59,495 bases of DNA. Origin: Clostridia bacterium (GTDB taxonomy: Bacteria > Bacillota > Clostridia > Christensenellales > Borkfalkiaceae). Numbering within the stretch: position 1 is the stretch's first letter; every line of letters starts with the position of its first letter. Position numbers and translations under genes: made by a program. The stretch is from contig JAFSRT010000009.1 of the NCBI GenBank assembly GCA_017445995.1, positions 1 through 59,495 of the forward strand, in the 5' to 3' direction. Below the pieces are notes generated by a model. The model searched no databases. It worked only from the letters and a program-made list of their open reading frames with translations, and had not been told where the DNA came from. Positions 1-7,975 of this stretch are shown in pieces.

Positions 1-2
1 AT

Positions 3-224
3 CGTATTGCGGCTACTTTACAAAAACAAAATCCGAGAGAGTTTGACAGGATAGTTTACGGTAAGCCCGTCGGCAGACTTATGGACAGGTTTTTCGATTC
101 GGTTTTGTCTATGTTTACGCCCGAAGTTACGAGCAGATCAAGCCGATTAAAAGAGATAAAGGAGGAACTCGAAGATGAGAAAGAAAGGCAAGATAAAATA
201 AACGGTTATTACAACAGCAAGTAA
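3..224 (+). CDS. C-terminal fragment of an unidentified protein (5' end outside window)
   Basis: An open frame enters from the left edge and runs 73 codons to TAA at 222-224. I do not recognise the family. The visible part is basic-to-acidic: an N-terminal piece with QNPREFDR and a short hydrophobic stretch (RFFDSVLSMF), then a strongly charged, probably helical tail (RLKEIKEELEDEKERQDK). A charged C-terminal helix of this type is common in relaxases, replication proteins and other mobile-element proteins, and the next gene downstream also looks element-derived, so a mobile-element origin is a guess from context. The frame is supported by the absence of stops and by codon use similar to the rest of the window (GAA, AAA, GAC-rich). 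Confidence 0.45.
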   Translation, partial: RIAATLQKQNPREFDRIVYGKPVGRLMDRFFDSVLSMFTPEVTSRSSRLKEIKEELEDEKERQDKINGYYNSK

Positions 225-434
225 AAAATTACATTTAATCTGAAAAAATTGCATTACATAACGGCGAGAGAGATAAATGCCGAGAACTATATAGAATGAA
301 AAGCAACAATTGCAATTTTAGGATTTAATAAAACTGCCATAGAGAGAAGCAGGAGGATTTTCAAATGAGAAAAATCAAATAAAACAAAAACAATAATTCG
401 GAGGGGAAAGTTTACGAAAAAGTACAAGGACACG
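225..434 (+). other. Gap with two strong Shine-Dalgarno motifs and a five-codon ORF
   Basis: No long reading frame. An AGGAGG at 351-356 is followed 8 nt later by ATG at 365, but that frame closes after five codons (TAA 380-382). A second motif, GGAGGGG (400-406), precedes the frame of the next gene and is optimally placed for an ACG codon at 414 rather than for the ATG at 435. The five-codon ORF could be a leader peptide or a chance product of decay; nothing else is recognisable. Confidence 0.3.
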
Positions 435-623
435 ATGGACATACCGGACTTTGAAATGGAGAATTTAGCGAGACTCTTATTGCCCGCGATAAGAAAACTT
501 TTTGAATCGGAGGAAGGTAAAAAAGGATTTGAAAAATGGCGTGCCGAAAGGCAAAAATTACAACTTAATAAGAAAAATAATGATTGTTTTAAGCCCGATG
601 AATCCAATGGGCTACCGCAATAA
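435..623 (+). CDS. Small protein (62 aa), probably mobile-element associated
   Basis: The frame encodes a 62-residue acidic/basic helical protein with a hydrophobic patch (ENLARLLLPAIRKLF) followed by ESEEGKKGFEKW. From memory, small proteins with this kind of sequence (PDFEMENLAR, LLP, ESEEG) sit beside serine recombinases in Clostridial conjugative elements; I cannot verify that here. The frame is open further upstream: ACG at 414 lies 7 nt after the strong GGAGGGG, whereas ATG 435 has only a weak AAGGA (426-430). The true start may therefore be a non-canonical ACG, or an ATG that has decayed, which would give 69 residues. A strong terminator follows at 665. No function is assigned. Confidence 0.5.
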   Translation: MDIPDFEMENLARLLLPAIRKLFESEEGKKGFEKWRAERQKLQLNKKNNDCFKPDESNGLPQ

Positions 624-664
624 TATGTGTTAAGCGGCGGTTTGTCGTGAACCGAAAAAACGGT

Positions 665-704
665 AAAGTGGTTGATAAAATTGAGATTTTACCAACCACT
701 TTTT
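665..704 (+). terminator. Rho-independent terminator at the end of the left-hand element genes
   Basis: Seventeen-nucleotide arms at 665-681 and 686-702 pair with a single A-C mismatch around a TGAG loop, and a T-rich tract follows (to 704 and beyond). It closes transcription from the left before the oppositely oriented tRNA-Glu gene. Confidence 0.8.
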
Positions 705-733
705 CACTTTTAAAACTATTGCTTGAAATACAC

Positions 734-772
734 GATAAAAGCGAATCCGTCTCCGAGAGGAAACGGGTTCGC
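734..772 (-). terminator. Terminator of tRNA-Glu
   Basis: Arms 741-750 and 763-772 pair over ten positions (one G-T), and read on the minus strand the hairpin is followed by TTTTAT. It lies just 3' of the tRNA-Glu gene, 12 nt past the encoded CCA, and would end its transcript. Confidence 0.75.
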
Positions 773-784
773 CTTTAACTTGTT

Positions 785-859
785 TGGTAGCCCCACGGAG
801 ACTCGAACTCCGGATTCAGCCTTGAGAGGGCTGCGTCTTAACCGCTTGACCATGAGGCC
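785..859 (-). tRNA. tRNA-Glu (anticodon CUC)
   Basis: Reading the minus strand, a full cloverleaf can be drawn. The acceptor arm GGCCTCA pairs with TGGGGCT (two G-T pairs), and the anticodon stem CAGCC/GGCTG carries loop CTCTCAA, giving anticodon CUC at 824-826. The T arm is CGGAG-TTCGAGT-CTCCG. Discriminator A and an encoded CCA occupy 785-788. Length is 75 nt. CUC reads the GAG codon. Its 3' end faces the probable mobile-element tail to the left, and tRNA 3' ends are common integration targets, but no duplicated attachment sequence is visible inside the window. Confidence 0.95.
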
Positions 860-890
860 GAAAATTATTATCTTTTTATTTACCTGCATT

Positions 891-919
891 ATTCTATCAT
901 ATAATAAAAGATTTTGCAA
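891..919 (-). promoter_or_regulatory. Promoter of tRNA-Glu
   Basis: On the minus strand TTGCAA (914-919) and TAGAAT (891-896) are separated by exactly 17 nt, with the mature tRNA 5' end 31 nt downstream of the -10 box. This is a good vegetative (sigma-A type) promoter layout. Confidence 0.7.
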
Positions 920-1181
920 ACTTTTATGATAGAAAAATAAAAAAACCCGCTTTAGCCGACGAAAAATAAAATAACAACCCGTTTTTTAAACAGGTGAAAG
1001 ATATTCAATCTCTATCTGCATTCCTTATTTATCGACCGGAAAATACGTCGGTCAAGGACTCCGCTCCAAAGATTTTTTATATCTTTCGTTATAGTGTATT
1101 GTGGATTTTTTTTAATTTTTCTATCGCACCAAGCAGGTATTTATATTTTAACAGAATTAAATATTTTTTTCAATAATTATA
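920..1181. other. AT-rich intergenic stretch, no gene seen
   Basis: The stretch between the tRNA-Glu promoter and the comEC promoter holds no convincing coding frame. The only longer frame (from GTG 994) lacks a ribosome-binding site and has atypical composition. A small GACCG/CGGTC hairpin near 1035-1055 has no T-tract. I see nothing else in it. Confidence 0.5.
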
Positions 1182-1210
1182 TTGACAATCGGCGTAATTT
1201 TTTATAATAT
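1182..1210 (+). promoter_or_regulatory. Promoter of comEC
   Basis: A perfect -35 TTGACA (1182-1187) is followed by overlapping -10 candidates: TAATAT (1205-1210, 17-nt spacer) and TATAAT (1203-1208, 15-nt spacer). The comEC start lies about 30 nt downstream. Confidence 0.7.
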
Positions 1211-1240
1211 TTTATTGTAATATACGGTGGGGAAAAAGCA

Positions 1241-3373
1241 TTGAAAAAGTTTGTTAATTTTAGACCGATATTTTTTGCGTCGTTATGTGCTATGCTGGGC
1301 ATTGTCGACGCATATTTTTTCGTTATGAAAAATTACCTTCTGTCTATAATATTATTAGCAATATTCGTTATTTTAATAACGCTTTTTATAATAAAATCGA
1401 ACGGCAAGTTGTCGCGTCGTTTTTTTATTTCTATCACGCTTTTTCTTATCGCCACACTTTTCGCGCTTAATTTCTCTTTTAACGTAAACTCATATATTAA
1501 CGCCGACTTAAAAACGCAACGGCTTTTAATCACGGGTACGGTTTCTGAAATACAAAACACCGAGAACGGCGAGAGAATTACAATGAAAGACAATACCGCG
1601 AAAGGGACTTTCAGCGGTAAACTTAAATATAACGTATTAGTCTACGTTGACGGCGAAACGGACTACGACGTAGGGGACGTTCTATATTTTTACGGCGATA
1701 TATACGATAACGACTATATTTACGAAGCCCGTTTCGAGTCGTATAAAATTGCCGACAAAACAAAATATTTCGCCTTTATCGACAATACCGACCTACTTAA
1801 AGCGGGCGAAAAGAAAACGGTTTTCGATAGGGTACGGTTAAGCCTTCGCGATACCTTAAAGGCAAACCTTTCGGAAGACGGATTTTCAATCGCTTATGCG
1901 CTTTTACTAGGCGATTCCGATTATATAGATAACGATATAATAACAAACTTCCGTTCGGCTGGCGTTGCGCATATATTCGCAGTTTCGGGACTTCATATCG
2001 GGTTTTTGGCGACGATTTTTTATTTCGTCCTTAAAAAACTGCGAGTAAACGGTTTTCTCAGCGTAATAATCTGTGCAAGCGTTCTTTTAATTTATTCGGG
2101 CGTTTGCGGGTTTTCGTCGTCTTCGATCCGCGCCGTTATAATGTCAGTCGTGTTACTTCTTTCTACCGTGTTCGGCAAAAAATACGATATGCTGTCGTCG
2201 ATTAGTCTTGCAAGTTTAATAATACTTTTTATATCGCCCGTGCAGTTATTCTGCGTCGGCTTTCAACTCTCTTTCGGCGTCGTTTTAGGCATTATGCTAC
2301 TCGGTAAAAAGTTCGCGTTGATTATTCCTGTTAAAAACGATAAAATATCAAACTTAATAGGCGGCGTAATATCGGCGCAACTTATTTCCGTGCCTATCTG
2401 CCTTTATGCGTTTAACGAGTTTTCGCTTATTGCGATTATAGCAAACCTTTTGTTTATTCCCGTTGTCGGCGTTATTTATAGCGCGTTGTTTATTGTATCC
2501 GTCGTCGTTTTAATTTCGGGGCTTAACTTTTTATTCTTTCCGTTAAACTACGTCGTTTTAGGCGTTATATATTTAATAAAAGCATTTGACTACACCGTGT
2601 TTATGGTCGGCGGAATAACGTTCGGCTTATATTCTCTTTTTTATTACGGCGCGCTTATACTTGCTGCCGACCTTATAAACCTTAAAACGATAGTAAAACG
2701 CGGTTTAATTTGCCTTTTCGCACTCGTTTTCGCGTGCGGTACGACGCTACTTAATGTCAGGGATATAAACGGCGAAAAGTGTTATATAATAGGTGACAGA
2801 GATATTTGCGCTACGCTGTTTACCGGAAAAGACGATAATACTTTAATAATAAGCAACGTTAAAAATAATTTTTCTCTTAAACGTGTGGACAGGTGTCTTA
2901 AAAAATCATATAACAAGAAAATAGACAGGGTTATTATCGCCAACTCCGAACAGACTGTAAACGCCGACAGAATACTTGCTAAACTCTACGCGTATTACGG
3001 CGTTAAAAAAGCGGTTTTATACGACGGTGTTGACGAAGAATATAAAACGGCGCTGTCTAAAATGTTTTTCAACACGGAAATAATTTACCTGTACGACGGT
3101 GATACGGTAAAAGTTCGTAATTCGACTTTTTCTTACGATTACGGCGGGTATGCGGTAAAGTATAAAAACGGGGCAAAAAATATAATAATCTTTTCGGCGC
3201 TTGACAGGGGAATAATGAATAAAGAAGACGAAATAGAATACGGCGCACTTATCGCGACGGATTACGTCGAGATACTAAAATCACGCTTTAAGTCGGAAAA
3301 TCTTATAGCCTATAATTTAAAAAACTATACTAACGCATATTATCGCGGGAATTATTTGATAAAAATATCTTAA
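1241..3373 (+). CDS. comEC: ComEC/Rec2-type DNA uptake channel protein with degenerate C-terminal domain
   Basis: ComEC is the polytopic membrane protein that passes single-stranded DNA into the cytosol during natural transformation. This 710-residue protein begins with membrane segments (about 8-80), an OB-like extracellular part (about 85-190) and the Competence domain (about 205-480), with the family motifs ALLLGD (220-225) and AVSGLHI (247-253) and many hydrophobic segments. The last 200 residues occupy the place of the metallo-beta-lactamase-like domain of long ComEC proteins, but I find no HxHxDH motif or other histidine cluster there, so a nuclease role for that domain is unlikely. The start is TTG at 1241, 8 nt after GGTGGGG, and is preceded by a TTGACA promoter. 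Gene content cannot show whether the strain is competent; no comEA or pilus genes are present here. Confidence 0.9.
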   Translation: MKKFVNFRPIFFASLCAMLGIVDAYFFVMKNYLLSIILLAIFVILITLFIIKSNGKLSRRFFISITLFLIATLFALNFSFNVNSYINADLKTQRLLITGTVSEIQNTENGERITMKDNTAKGTFSGKLKYNVLVYVDGETDYDVGDVLYFYGDIYDNDYIYEARFESYKIADKTKYFAFIDNTDLLKAGEKKTVFDRVRLSLRDTLKANLSEDGFSIAYALLLGDSDYIDNDIITNFRSAGVAHIFAVSGLHIGFLATIFYFVLKKLRVNGFLSVIICASVLLIYSGVCGFSSSSIRAVIMSVVLLLSTVFGKKYDMLSSISLASLIILFISPVQLFCVGFQLSFGVVLGIMLLGKKFALIIPVKNDKISNLIGGVISAQLISVPICLYAFNEFSLIAIIANLLFIPVVGVIYSALFIVSVVVLISGLNFLFFPLNYVVLGVIYLIKAFDYTVFMVGGITFGLYSLFYYGALILAADLINLKTIVKRGLICLFALVFACGTTLLNVRDINGEKCYIIGDRDICATLFTGKDDNTLIISNVKNNFSLKRVDRCLKKSYNKKIDRVIIANSEQTVNADRILAKLYAYYGVKKAVLYDGVDEEYKTALSKMFFNTEIIYLYDGDTVKVRNSTFSYDYGGYAVKYKNGAKNIIIFSALDRGIMNKEDEIEYGALIATDYVEILKSRFKSENLIAYNLKNYTNAYYRGNYLIKIS

Positions 3374-3400
3374 AACAGGAAAAATCACCGATAATTATTG

Positions 3401-3429
3401 TTGCAAAAAAATAATTTTAATGCTAAAAT
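3401..3429 (+). promoter_or_regulatory. Promoter of holA-cdaA operon
   Basis: TTGCAA (3401-3406) and TAAAAT (3424-3429) with a 17-nt spacer, 18 nt before the holA start codon. Confidence 0.65.
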
Positions 3430-3447
3430 TATTTATGGAGTAGTAGG

Positions 3448-4413
3448 GTGAATTTTATAGATTTTAAAAGTCAGTTAAATAACGGGACTGAAAAAAGTAT
3501 ATATCTCTTCGAGGGGGAAGACGCGTTTTTTATAAAGCGTGGCGTTTCTTTGCTTAAAGATAAATATATATCTGAACCGCAATTAAACCTTGCCGAATTA
3601 GACGGGGAAACAGCGTCCCTTTCCGATATACTGACTTCCCTTAACACCTTTCCCTTTATGGGGGAAAAACGGCTTACGGTTATAAGGGAATTTTATCCCG
3701 ATAAAAAATCTTTCCCGAAAGAGTTAGACGAATATTTTTCCGCCCCGAACTCCGACAGTCTTTTTGCAATTTGCAACGTTAAGCCTTGCGACGCGTTCAA
3801 AAAATATCAGTCGGTATGTTACGTCGACTGCAATAAGCAGGACGCGGGTATTCTCGTTAAATGGATAAAGGCGGAGTGCAATAAGAATAATTGCGTAATA
3901 GACGGCGAAACGGCGACCTTAATCGTGAATTACTGCCTTGCCGATATGACGAGAATAGAAACGGAAACGAAAAAACTTTGCGATTACGCTTTCGGCACGG
4001 AAATCACGGCGGAAACGGTAAACGAGTTAGTAAATAAAGATAGCGAATATAAAATATACGAGATGACCGATTGCGTTGGCAAAAGAAAGTACGGCGAAGC
4101 GATATCGGTTGTCAACGATATGCTTGAAAAGGGCGAGACGGCGCAACGGATTATTATCAGTTTATATAACTATTACAGGCGCATGCTACACGTCGCGATA
4201 AGCGATAAGACAAACGCCGAATTATCTTCACTTTTAGGCGTTCAGGAATACGCCGTTAAAAAGACGAGAGAACAGGCAAAACTGTTTAAGAAGAAATCGC
4301 TTAAAAAAGTGGTCGACGTTTTGTCGGATTTAGATTATAAAACCAAATGCGGGCTTATTGATATCGACGAAGGTATGTGGGTTGTTATATTTAAAATAAT
4401 GATGGGGGAATAA
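3448..4413 (+). CDS. holA: DNA polymerase III delta subunit
   Basis: This is the delta subunit of the clamp loader, which opens the beta sliding clamp during replication. The 321-residue length and overall pattern fit the HolA family. There is an N-terminal AAA+-like domain beginning with FEGEDAFFIKRG (about 22-33) and TLxTFPFMGEKRLTVIRE-type strand residues, and a C-terminal helical collar domain. As in other delta subunits no Walker A motif is present. The start is GTG 3448, 7 nt after GGAG, and the family N-terminus fits it. It follows comEC directly, a common order in Firmicutes, and cdaA starts 2 nt after its stop, so the two are probably co-transcribed. The rpsT gene that often follows holA is not here. 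Confidence 0.92.
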   Translation: MNFIDFKSQLNNGTEKSIYLFEGEDAFFIKRGVSLLKDKYISEPQLNLAELDGETASLSDILTSLNTFPFMGEKRLTVIREFYPDKKSFPKELDEYFSAPNSDSLFAICNVKPCDAFKKYQSVCYVDCNKQDAGILVKWIKAECNKNNCVIDGETATLIVNYCLADMTRIETETKKLCDYAFGTEITAETVNELVNKDSEYKIYEMTDCVGKRKYGEAISVVNDMLEKGETAQRIIISLYNYYRRMLHVAISDKTNAELSSLLGVQEYAVKKTREQAKLFKKKSLKKVVDVLSDLDYKTKCGLIDIDEGMWVVIFKIMMGE

Positions 4414-4415
4414 AG

Positions 4416-5240
4416 ATGAAGGTTTATGAAAGGTTACAAGCATACTTTATTTTATTAAAGCAGGATTTACCTACGCTTATGACGGCGATTATCACCGTAC
4501 TTGCGCTTACCGTTCTGTTTTTCTATATAATAAAGTTCCTTGCCGAAAACAACGCAAAGCCTATGATAGCGGTTTTTATTTTCGTTATTATAATCGCGGG
4601 CGGTATTTCCCTGTTTAACGAAACAACGGGCGGAATACTCTTCTTAATCTGTTTAGCGTCCGTCGTTTTAATGGTTGTCGTTTTATACGCGATAGAAATA
4701 AAAAGCGTTATATGGCAACGCAATAATATGAAACTCGTCGACGTAAAGTATGAAAATATTTACGACGCGGAAAAGGTAGATAAATGCGTAAACGAGATTA
4801 TTAAAGCCTTACAAGATATGTCTAAAAACGACGTGGGCGCGATAATCGTTTTATCGAGCGGGAACGTTCCTACGCAGATACTCGATAGCGGTGTAAAAAT
4901 GGACAGCGATATTTCGAGTGCGTTAATAGAAAGCGTGTTTTTCCCTAAAACCCCGCTTCACGACGGGGCTATGATAATAAACGGTATGAAAATCGTTGCG
5001 TCCGGTTGCTTTTTACCGCTGTCGCAGAATATAAATATTCCGAAAGACCTTGGAACAAGGCACAGGGCGGGGCTTGGCATTACCGAAACTATCGACGTTG
5101 CGTCCATTATCGTTTCCGAAGAAACGGGCATTATTACCGTTGCAAGGGCGGGCAAGTTCACGCGGTACGCCGATACGGAAACGCTGAAAAAAATTCTTAA
5201 CAAATATTACTGGCAAGAAATTAACAGTACGAAAAAATAA
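4416..5240 (+). CDS. cdaA: Diadenylate cyclase CdaA
   Basis: CdaA makes the second messenger cyclic di-AMP from two ATP at the membrane; c-di-AMP controls potassium and osmolyte balance and cell-wall homeostasis in Firmicutes. Three N-terminal membrane helices (about 18-40, 48-66, 72-95) are followed by a DisA_N catalytic domain (about 105-250) with the two signature motifs DGA (183-185) and RHR (215-217) intact. At 274 residues it has the usual length. In Bacillus-type genomes cdaA is followed by cdaR (YbbR repeats, its regulator) and glmM. Neither is found here; instead a 49-residue membrane protein gene follows 12 nt downstream. The start ATG lies 2 nt after the holA stop. Confidence 0.95.
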   Translation: MKVYERLQAYFILLKQDLPTLMTAIITVLALTVLFFYIIKFLAENNAKPMIAVFIFVIIIAGGISLFNETTGGILFLICLASVVLMVVVLYAIEIKSVIWQRNNMKLVDVKYENIYDAEKVDKCVNEIIKALQDMSKNDVGAIIVLSSGNVPTQILDSGVKMDSDISSALIESVFFPKTPLHDGAMIINGMKIVASGCFLPLSQNINIPKDLGTRHRAGLGITETIDVASIIVSEETGIITVARAGKFTRYADTETLKKILNKYYWQEINSTKK

Positions 5241-5252
5241 AGGGGGAACGGT

Positions 5253-5402
5253 ATGGATTTCGAAAAGAACGATTATCAGATTTCAAACGAAAACAATAAA
5301 GGCAAAAAACACGTTGCAAGAGATATCGGATTTATTTTCTTATCGATTATTCTCGCGGCTGTTTCGACCTTGGTTATCAATTTAAGCGGTATAATTTTAT
5401 GA
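5253..5402 (+). CDS. 49-residue single-pass membrane protein between cdaA and DUF1015 gene
   Basis: A short frame starts at ATG 5253 behind an excellent AGGGGG ribosome-binding site (5241-5246) and ends at TGA 5400-5402, overlapping the next gene's ATG by 4 nt (ATGA coupling). The product has a charged, asparagine-rich N-terminus (about 1-24, including KGKKHVARD) and one hydrophobic helix (about 25-48: IGFIFLSIILAAVS and onward) running to the end. The strong ribosome-binding site, the translational coupling on its downstream side and the correct frame make it a real gene. I do not recognise it. Its place directly after cdaA, where cdaR would normally be, suggests but does not prove a link to the cyclase. 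Confidence 0.7.
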   Translation: MDFEKNDYQISNENNKGKKHVARDIGFIFLSIILAAVSTLVINLSGIIL

Positions 5403-6631
5403 ACGAATTAGCAATAACTCCCGCAGAGATACTTTTACCGAAAACCGACGATATGTCGGCGTTCGCCGTTATCGCTTGCGACCAGTTTACAAGCGAAAGC
5501 GCATATTGGGATAAGTTGGCGGAAACGGTAAGGGGAAAAAGGACGGCGCTTGACCTTGTGCTTCCCGAAATATATCTTGAAGACGGGCTTGACGATAGAA
5601 TAACCAAAATAAACGAAAATATAAAATCGTATATAAAAGACGGCGTTTTTACCGCTCTTCCGAAGGGATTTATTTTAACGGTAAGAACAACCCCGTTCGT
5701 GGAAAAGAGAATAGGGCTTATCGGTGCTGTCGACCTTGAAAAGTACGAATATAAACAAAAGTGCGACGCACTCGTTCGCGCGACGGAAGGCACGATAGAA
5801 GAACGTATTCCGCCACGCCTTAAAATAAGGAAGAACGCCGAGATAGAATTACCGCACGTTATGATTTTGTTCGACGACGAAAAGAGAGAAATCGTCGAGA
5901 AACTTTACGAAGAAAGGCACACGCTTAAAAAACTGTACGACTTCGAACTCAATATGGGCGGGGGACACCTTGAAGGTTATTTTGTAGAAGACTATAACGC
6001 GGTTTTAGGTAAGTTCAAAACGCTGTTAGAAAAAGAACGGTTAATCGCAAAATACGGAAGGGAAGACAGGTTTTTGTTTGCCGTGGGGGACGGTAACCAC
6101 TCTTTGGCGACGGCGAAGACGCATTGGAACAACCTAAAAAAAGAATTAAGCGAAAAAGAAGTTGAAAATCACCCCGCACGGTACGCGCTTGCGGAATTCG
6201 TGAACGTTTACGACGAAGGAATATATTTCGAACCGATTTATAGGTACGTTAAAAACGTTAATAGGAAAGATTTCATCGACGGGCTTAATAAAATATCTGC
6301 GGGTAATTTTTATATCTTCGACGGGACGGCGGTGGTTAAAAAGGGTGGCGATACCGATTTGCCGACGGCAATTTCGGGCGTAGATAGTTTCGTTAAAGAA
6401 TATATAACGAAAAACGGCGGGCAGGTGGATTACGTTCACGGTGAAAACAATATAAAAAATCTTGTAAAAAATAACGGCAACGCCGTTGGAATACTGTTTG
6501 ATAAACTTGAAAAATCCGATTTGTTTAAGTACGTTTCCAAAAACGGCGCTTTCCCGAGAAAGACGTTTTCTATGGGCGAAGGCGTTGAGAAACGCTACTA
6601 TTTAGAAGGGAGAAGAATAAAGAAATGTTAA
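5399..6631 (+). CDS. DUF1015 family protein
   Basis: This 410-residue protein matches the DUF1015 family as I remember it. The N-terminus reads ...AFAVIACDQFTSESAYW, the middle carries LFAVGDGNHSLATAK (about 225-240, the most characteristic segment), and the C-terminus ends MGEGVEKRYYLEGRR. The family is widespread in Firmicutes, archaea and others and has no firmly established reaction; the DGNHR/S-type segment is conserved and may bind a ligand or metal. The start ATG overlaps the upstream 49-residue gene by 4 nt, and its end overlaps the aspartate kinase gene by 7 nt, so all three are probably translated from one mRNA. Confidence 0.88.
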   Translation: MNELAITPAEILLPKTDDMSAFAVIACDQFTSESAYWDKLAETVRGKRTALDLVLPEIYLEDGLDDRITKINENIKSYIKDGVFTALPKGFILTVRTTPFVEKRIGLIGAVDLEKYEYKQKCDALVRATEGTIEERIPPRLKIRKNAEIELPHVMILFDDEKREIVEKLYEERHTLKKLYDFELNMGGGHLEGYFVEDYNAVLGKFKTLLEKERLIAKYGREDRFLFAVGDGNHSLATAKTHWNNLKKELSEKEVENHPARYALAEFVNVYDEGIYFEPIYRYVKNVNRKDFIDGLNKISAGNFYIFDGTAVVKKGGDTDLPTAISGVDSFVKEYITKNGGQVDYVHGENNIKNLVKNNGNAVGILFDKLEKSDLFKYVSKNGAFPRKTFSMGEGVEKRYYLEGRRIKKC

Positions 6632-7944
6632 AAGTTTGTAAGTTCGGCGGAACGAGTATGGCAAACGCCGATTCGTTAAAAAAAGTAAAAGATATTATTA
6701 CGGCGGATAAAAGCAGAAAATACATCGTTGTTTCCGCCCCGGGGAAAAGAAATAAACAGGATACGAAAGTTACGGATACGCTTTATAAGTGTTTCGACGA
6801 AGTTGTTTCTACGGGCAGTTGTAAAGAGAGTTTTAAGTTTATTCGCGAAAGGTTCATCGGCATCGTAGAAGACTTGGGGCTTGATTTCGACGTTAAGTCG
6901 GTTTTAGATAAAACGGAAAGCGATATCGCGGAAAAAAAGAGTAAAGACTTCACCGCTTCCCGCGGGGAATATTTAAGCGCGATAGTAACGGCGGAGTTCT
7001 TGGGCGCGAAGTTTATCGACGCGGAAGATATAATTAGGTTTGACAGCCAAGGAAAACTCAACGAAGAATACACCGACGACAAGGTTAAAACCAAATTAAA
7101 CGGCGTTGAATTCGCGGTTATTCCGGGATTTTACGGCAAAGATTCTTTCGGCAACATTAAAACGTTCAGTCGTGGCGGAAGCGATATCACGGGTTCGATA
7201 ATCGCAAGGGGCGTTAAAGCCGACCTGTACGAGAACTGGACGGACGTTTCGGGCTTTTTAGTGTGCGACCCGAGAATTATTCCCGATTCAAAGGCAATCG
7301 ATAAACTTACGTACAGAGAGTTAAGGGAATTATCCTATATGGGCGCGCAGGTTTTGCACTCGGAAGCGATTTTCCCCGTTATGAAAGGTAAAATACCTAT
7401 AAACATTAAAAACACTTTCAGCCCCGAAGATAAAGGCACGATGATAGTTCCGACCGAATTATCGGGCGACGAACCCGAAAACGTTATTACGGGCGTTGCG
7501 GGGAAAAAAGGTTTTACCGTTATCTACATAGAAAAAAATCTTATGAACGCCGAAGTAGGGTTTATAAGAAAGGTTTTGTCCGTTATCGAACATCACGGGT
7601 TGGGTGTTGAACACTTGCCTTCGGGAATCGATACCTTATCGGTGGTTTTAGAGTCCGAACAATTAAAGAACGGGCTGTTAAACGACATAGTGAACGAAAT
7701 AAGGGAAAGCGTTAATCCCGACTATATTCACGTTATAGAAAACATTTCGCTTATAGCGACCGTTGGACACGGTATGGCAAGACGGCGCGGAACGGCGGCT
7801 AAAATCTTTACGGCACTTGCGGAAGAAGGTATCAATATAAAGATGATAGACCAAGGTTCAAGTGAACTTAACATTATAATCGGCGTTCTGAATTCCGATT
7901 ACGAAAAGTGTATCAAAGCGATTTACAACGCTTTTATAAAATAA
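6625..7944 (+). CDS. Aspartate kinase
   Basis: Aspartokinase phosphorylates aspartate, the first step toward lysine, threonine, methionine and diaminopimelate. The N-terminal amino-acid kinase domain shows KFGGTS (6-11), the glycine-rich SRGGSD segment (about 189-194) and LYENWTDVSGFLVCDPR; two ACT domains (about 300-439) form the allosteric part. At 439 residues it is a monofunctional class III-like enzyme with no homoserine dehydrogenase fused. Its start codon overlaps the DUF1015 stop, so it appears to be the last gene of the comEC/holA/cdaA-side run. No lysine riboswitch or T-box precedes it. Which end product inhibits it cannot be read from the sequence. Threonine synthase is encoded in the same window at 46.2 kb. 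Confidence 0.95.
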   Translation: MLKVCKFGGTSMANADSLKKVKDIITADKSRKYIVVSAPGKRNKQDTKVTDTLYKCFDEVVSTGSCKESFKFIRERFIGIVEDLGLDFDVKSVLDKTESDIAEKKSKDFTASRGEYLSAIVTAEFLGAKFIDAEDIIRFDSQGKLNEEYTDDKVKTKLNGVEFAVIPGFYGKDSFGNIKTFSRGGSDITGSIIARGVKADLYENWTDVSGFLVCDPRIIPDSKAIDKLTYRELRELSYMGAQVLHSEAIFPVMKGKIPINIKNTFSPEDKGTMIVPTELSGDEPENVITGVAGKKGFTVIYIEKNLMNAEVGFIRKVLSVIEHHGLGVEHLPSGIDTLSVVLESEQLKNGLLNDIVNEIRESVNPDYIHVIENISLIATVGHGMARRRGTAAKIFTALAEEGINIKMIDQGSSELNIIIGVLNSDYEKCIKAIYNAFIK

Positions 7945-7975
7945 AAAATATTTATAAATATATAAGGAGTTTTTT

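Noticed and set aside
723..929. Reading frames on both strands across the tRNA-Glu gene
   Set aside because: They are by-products of the tRNA and its terminator hairpin.
994..1176. Possible 60-codon gene between tRNA-Glu and comEC
   Set aside because: It starts at GTG without a ribosome-binding site, has unusual composition and overlaps AT-rich promoter-like DNA; nothing in the translation suggests a protein family.
5377..5793. Long antisense reading frames inside highly coding genes (for example opposite DUF1015, malic enzyme, ligA)
   Set aside because: They lack ribosome-binding sites and families, and mirror the sense codon bias of the overlapping real genes.
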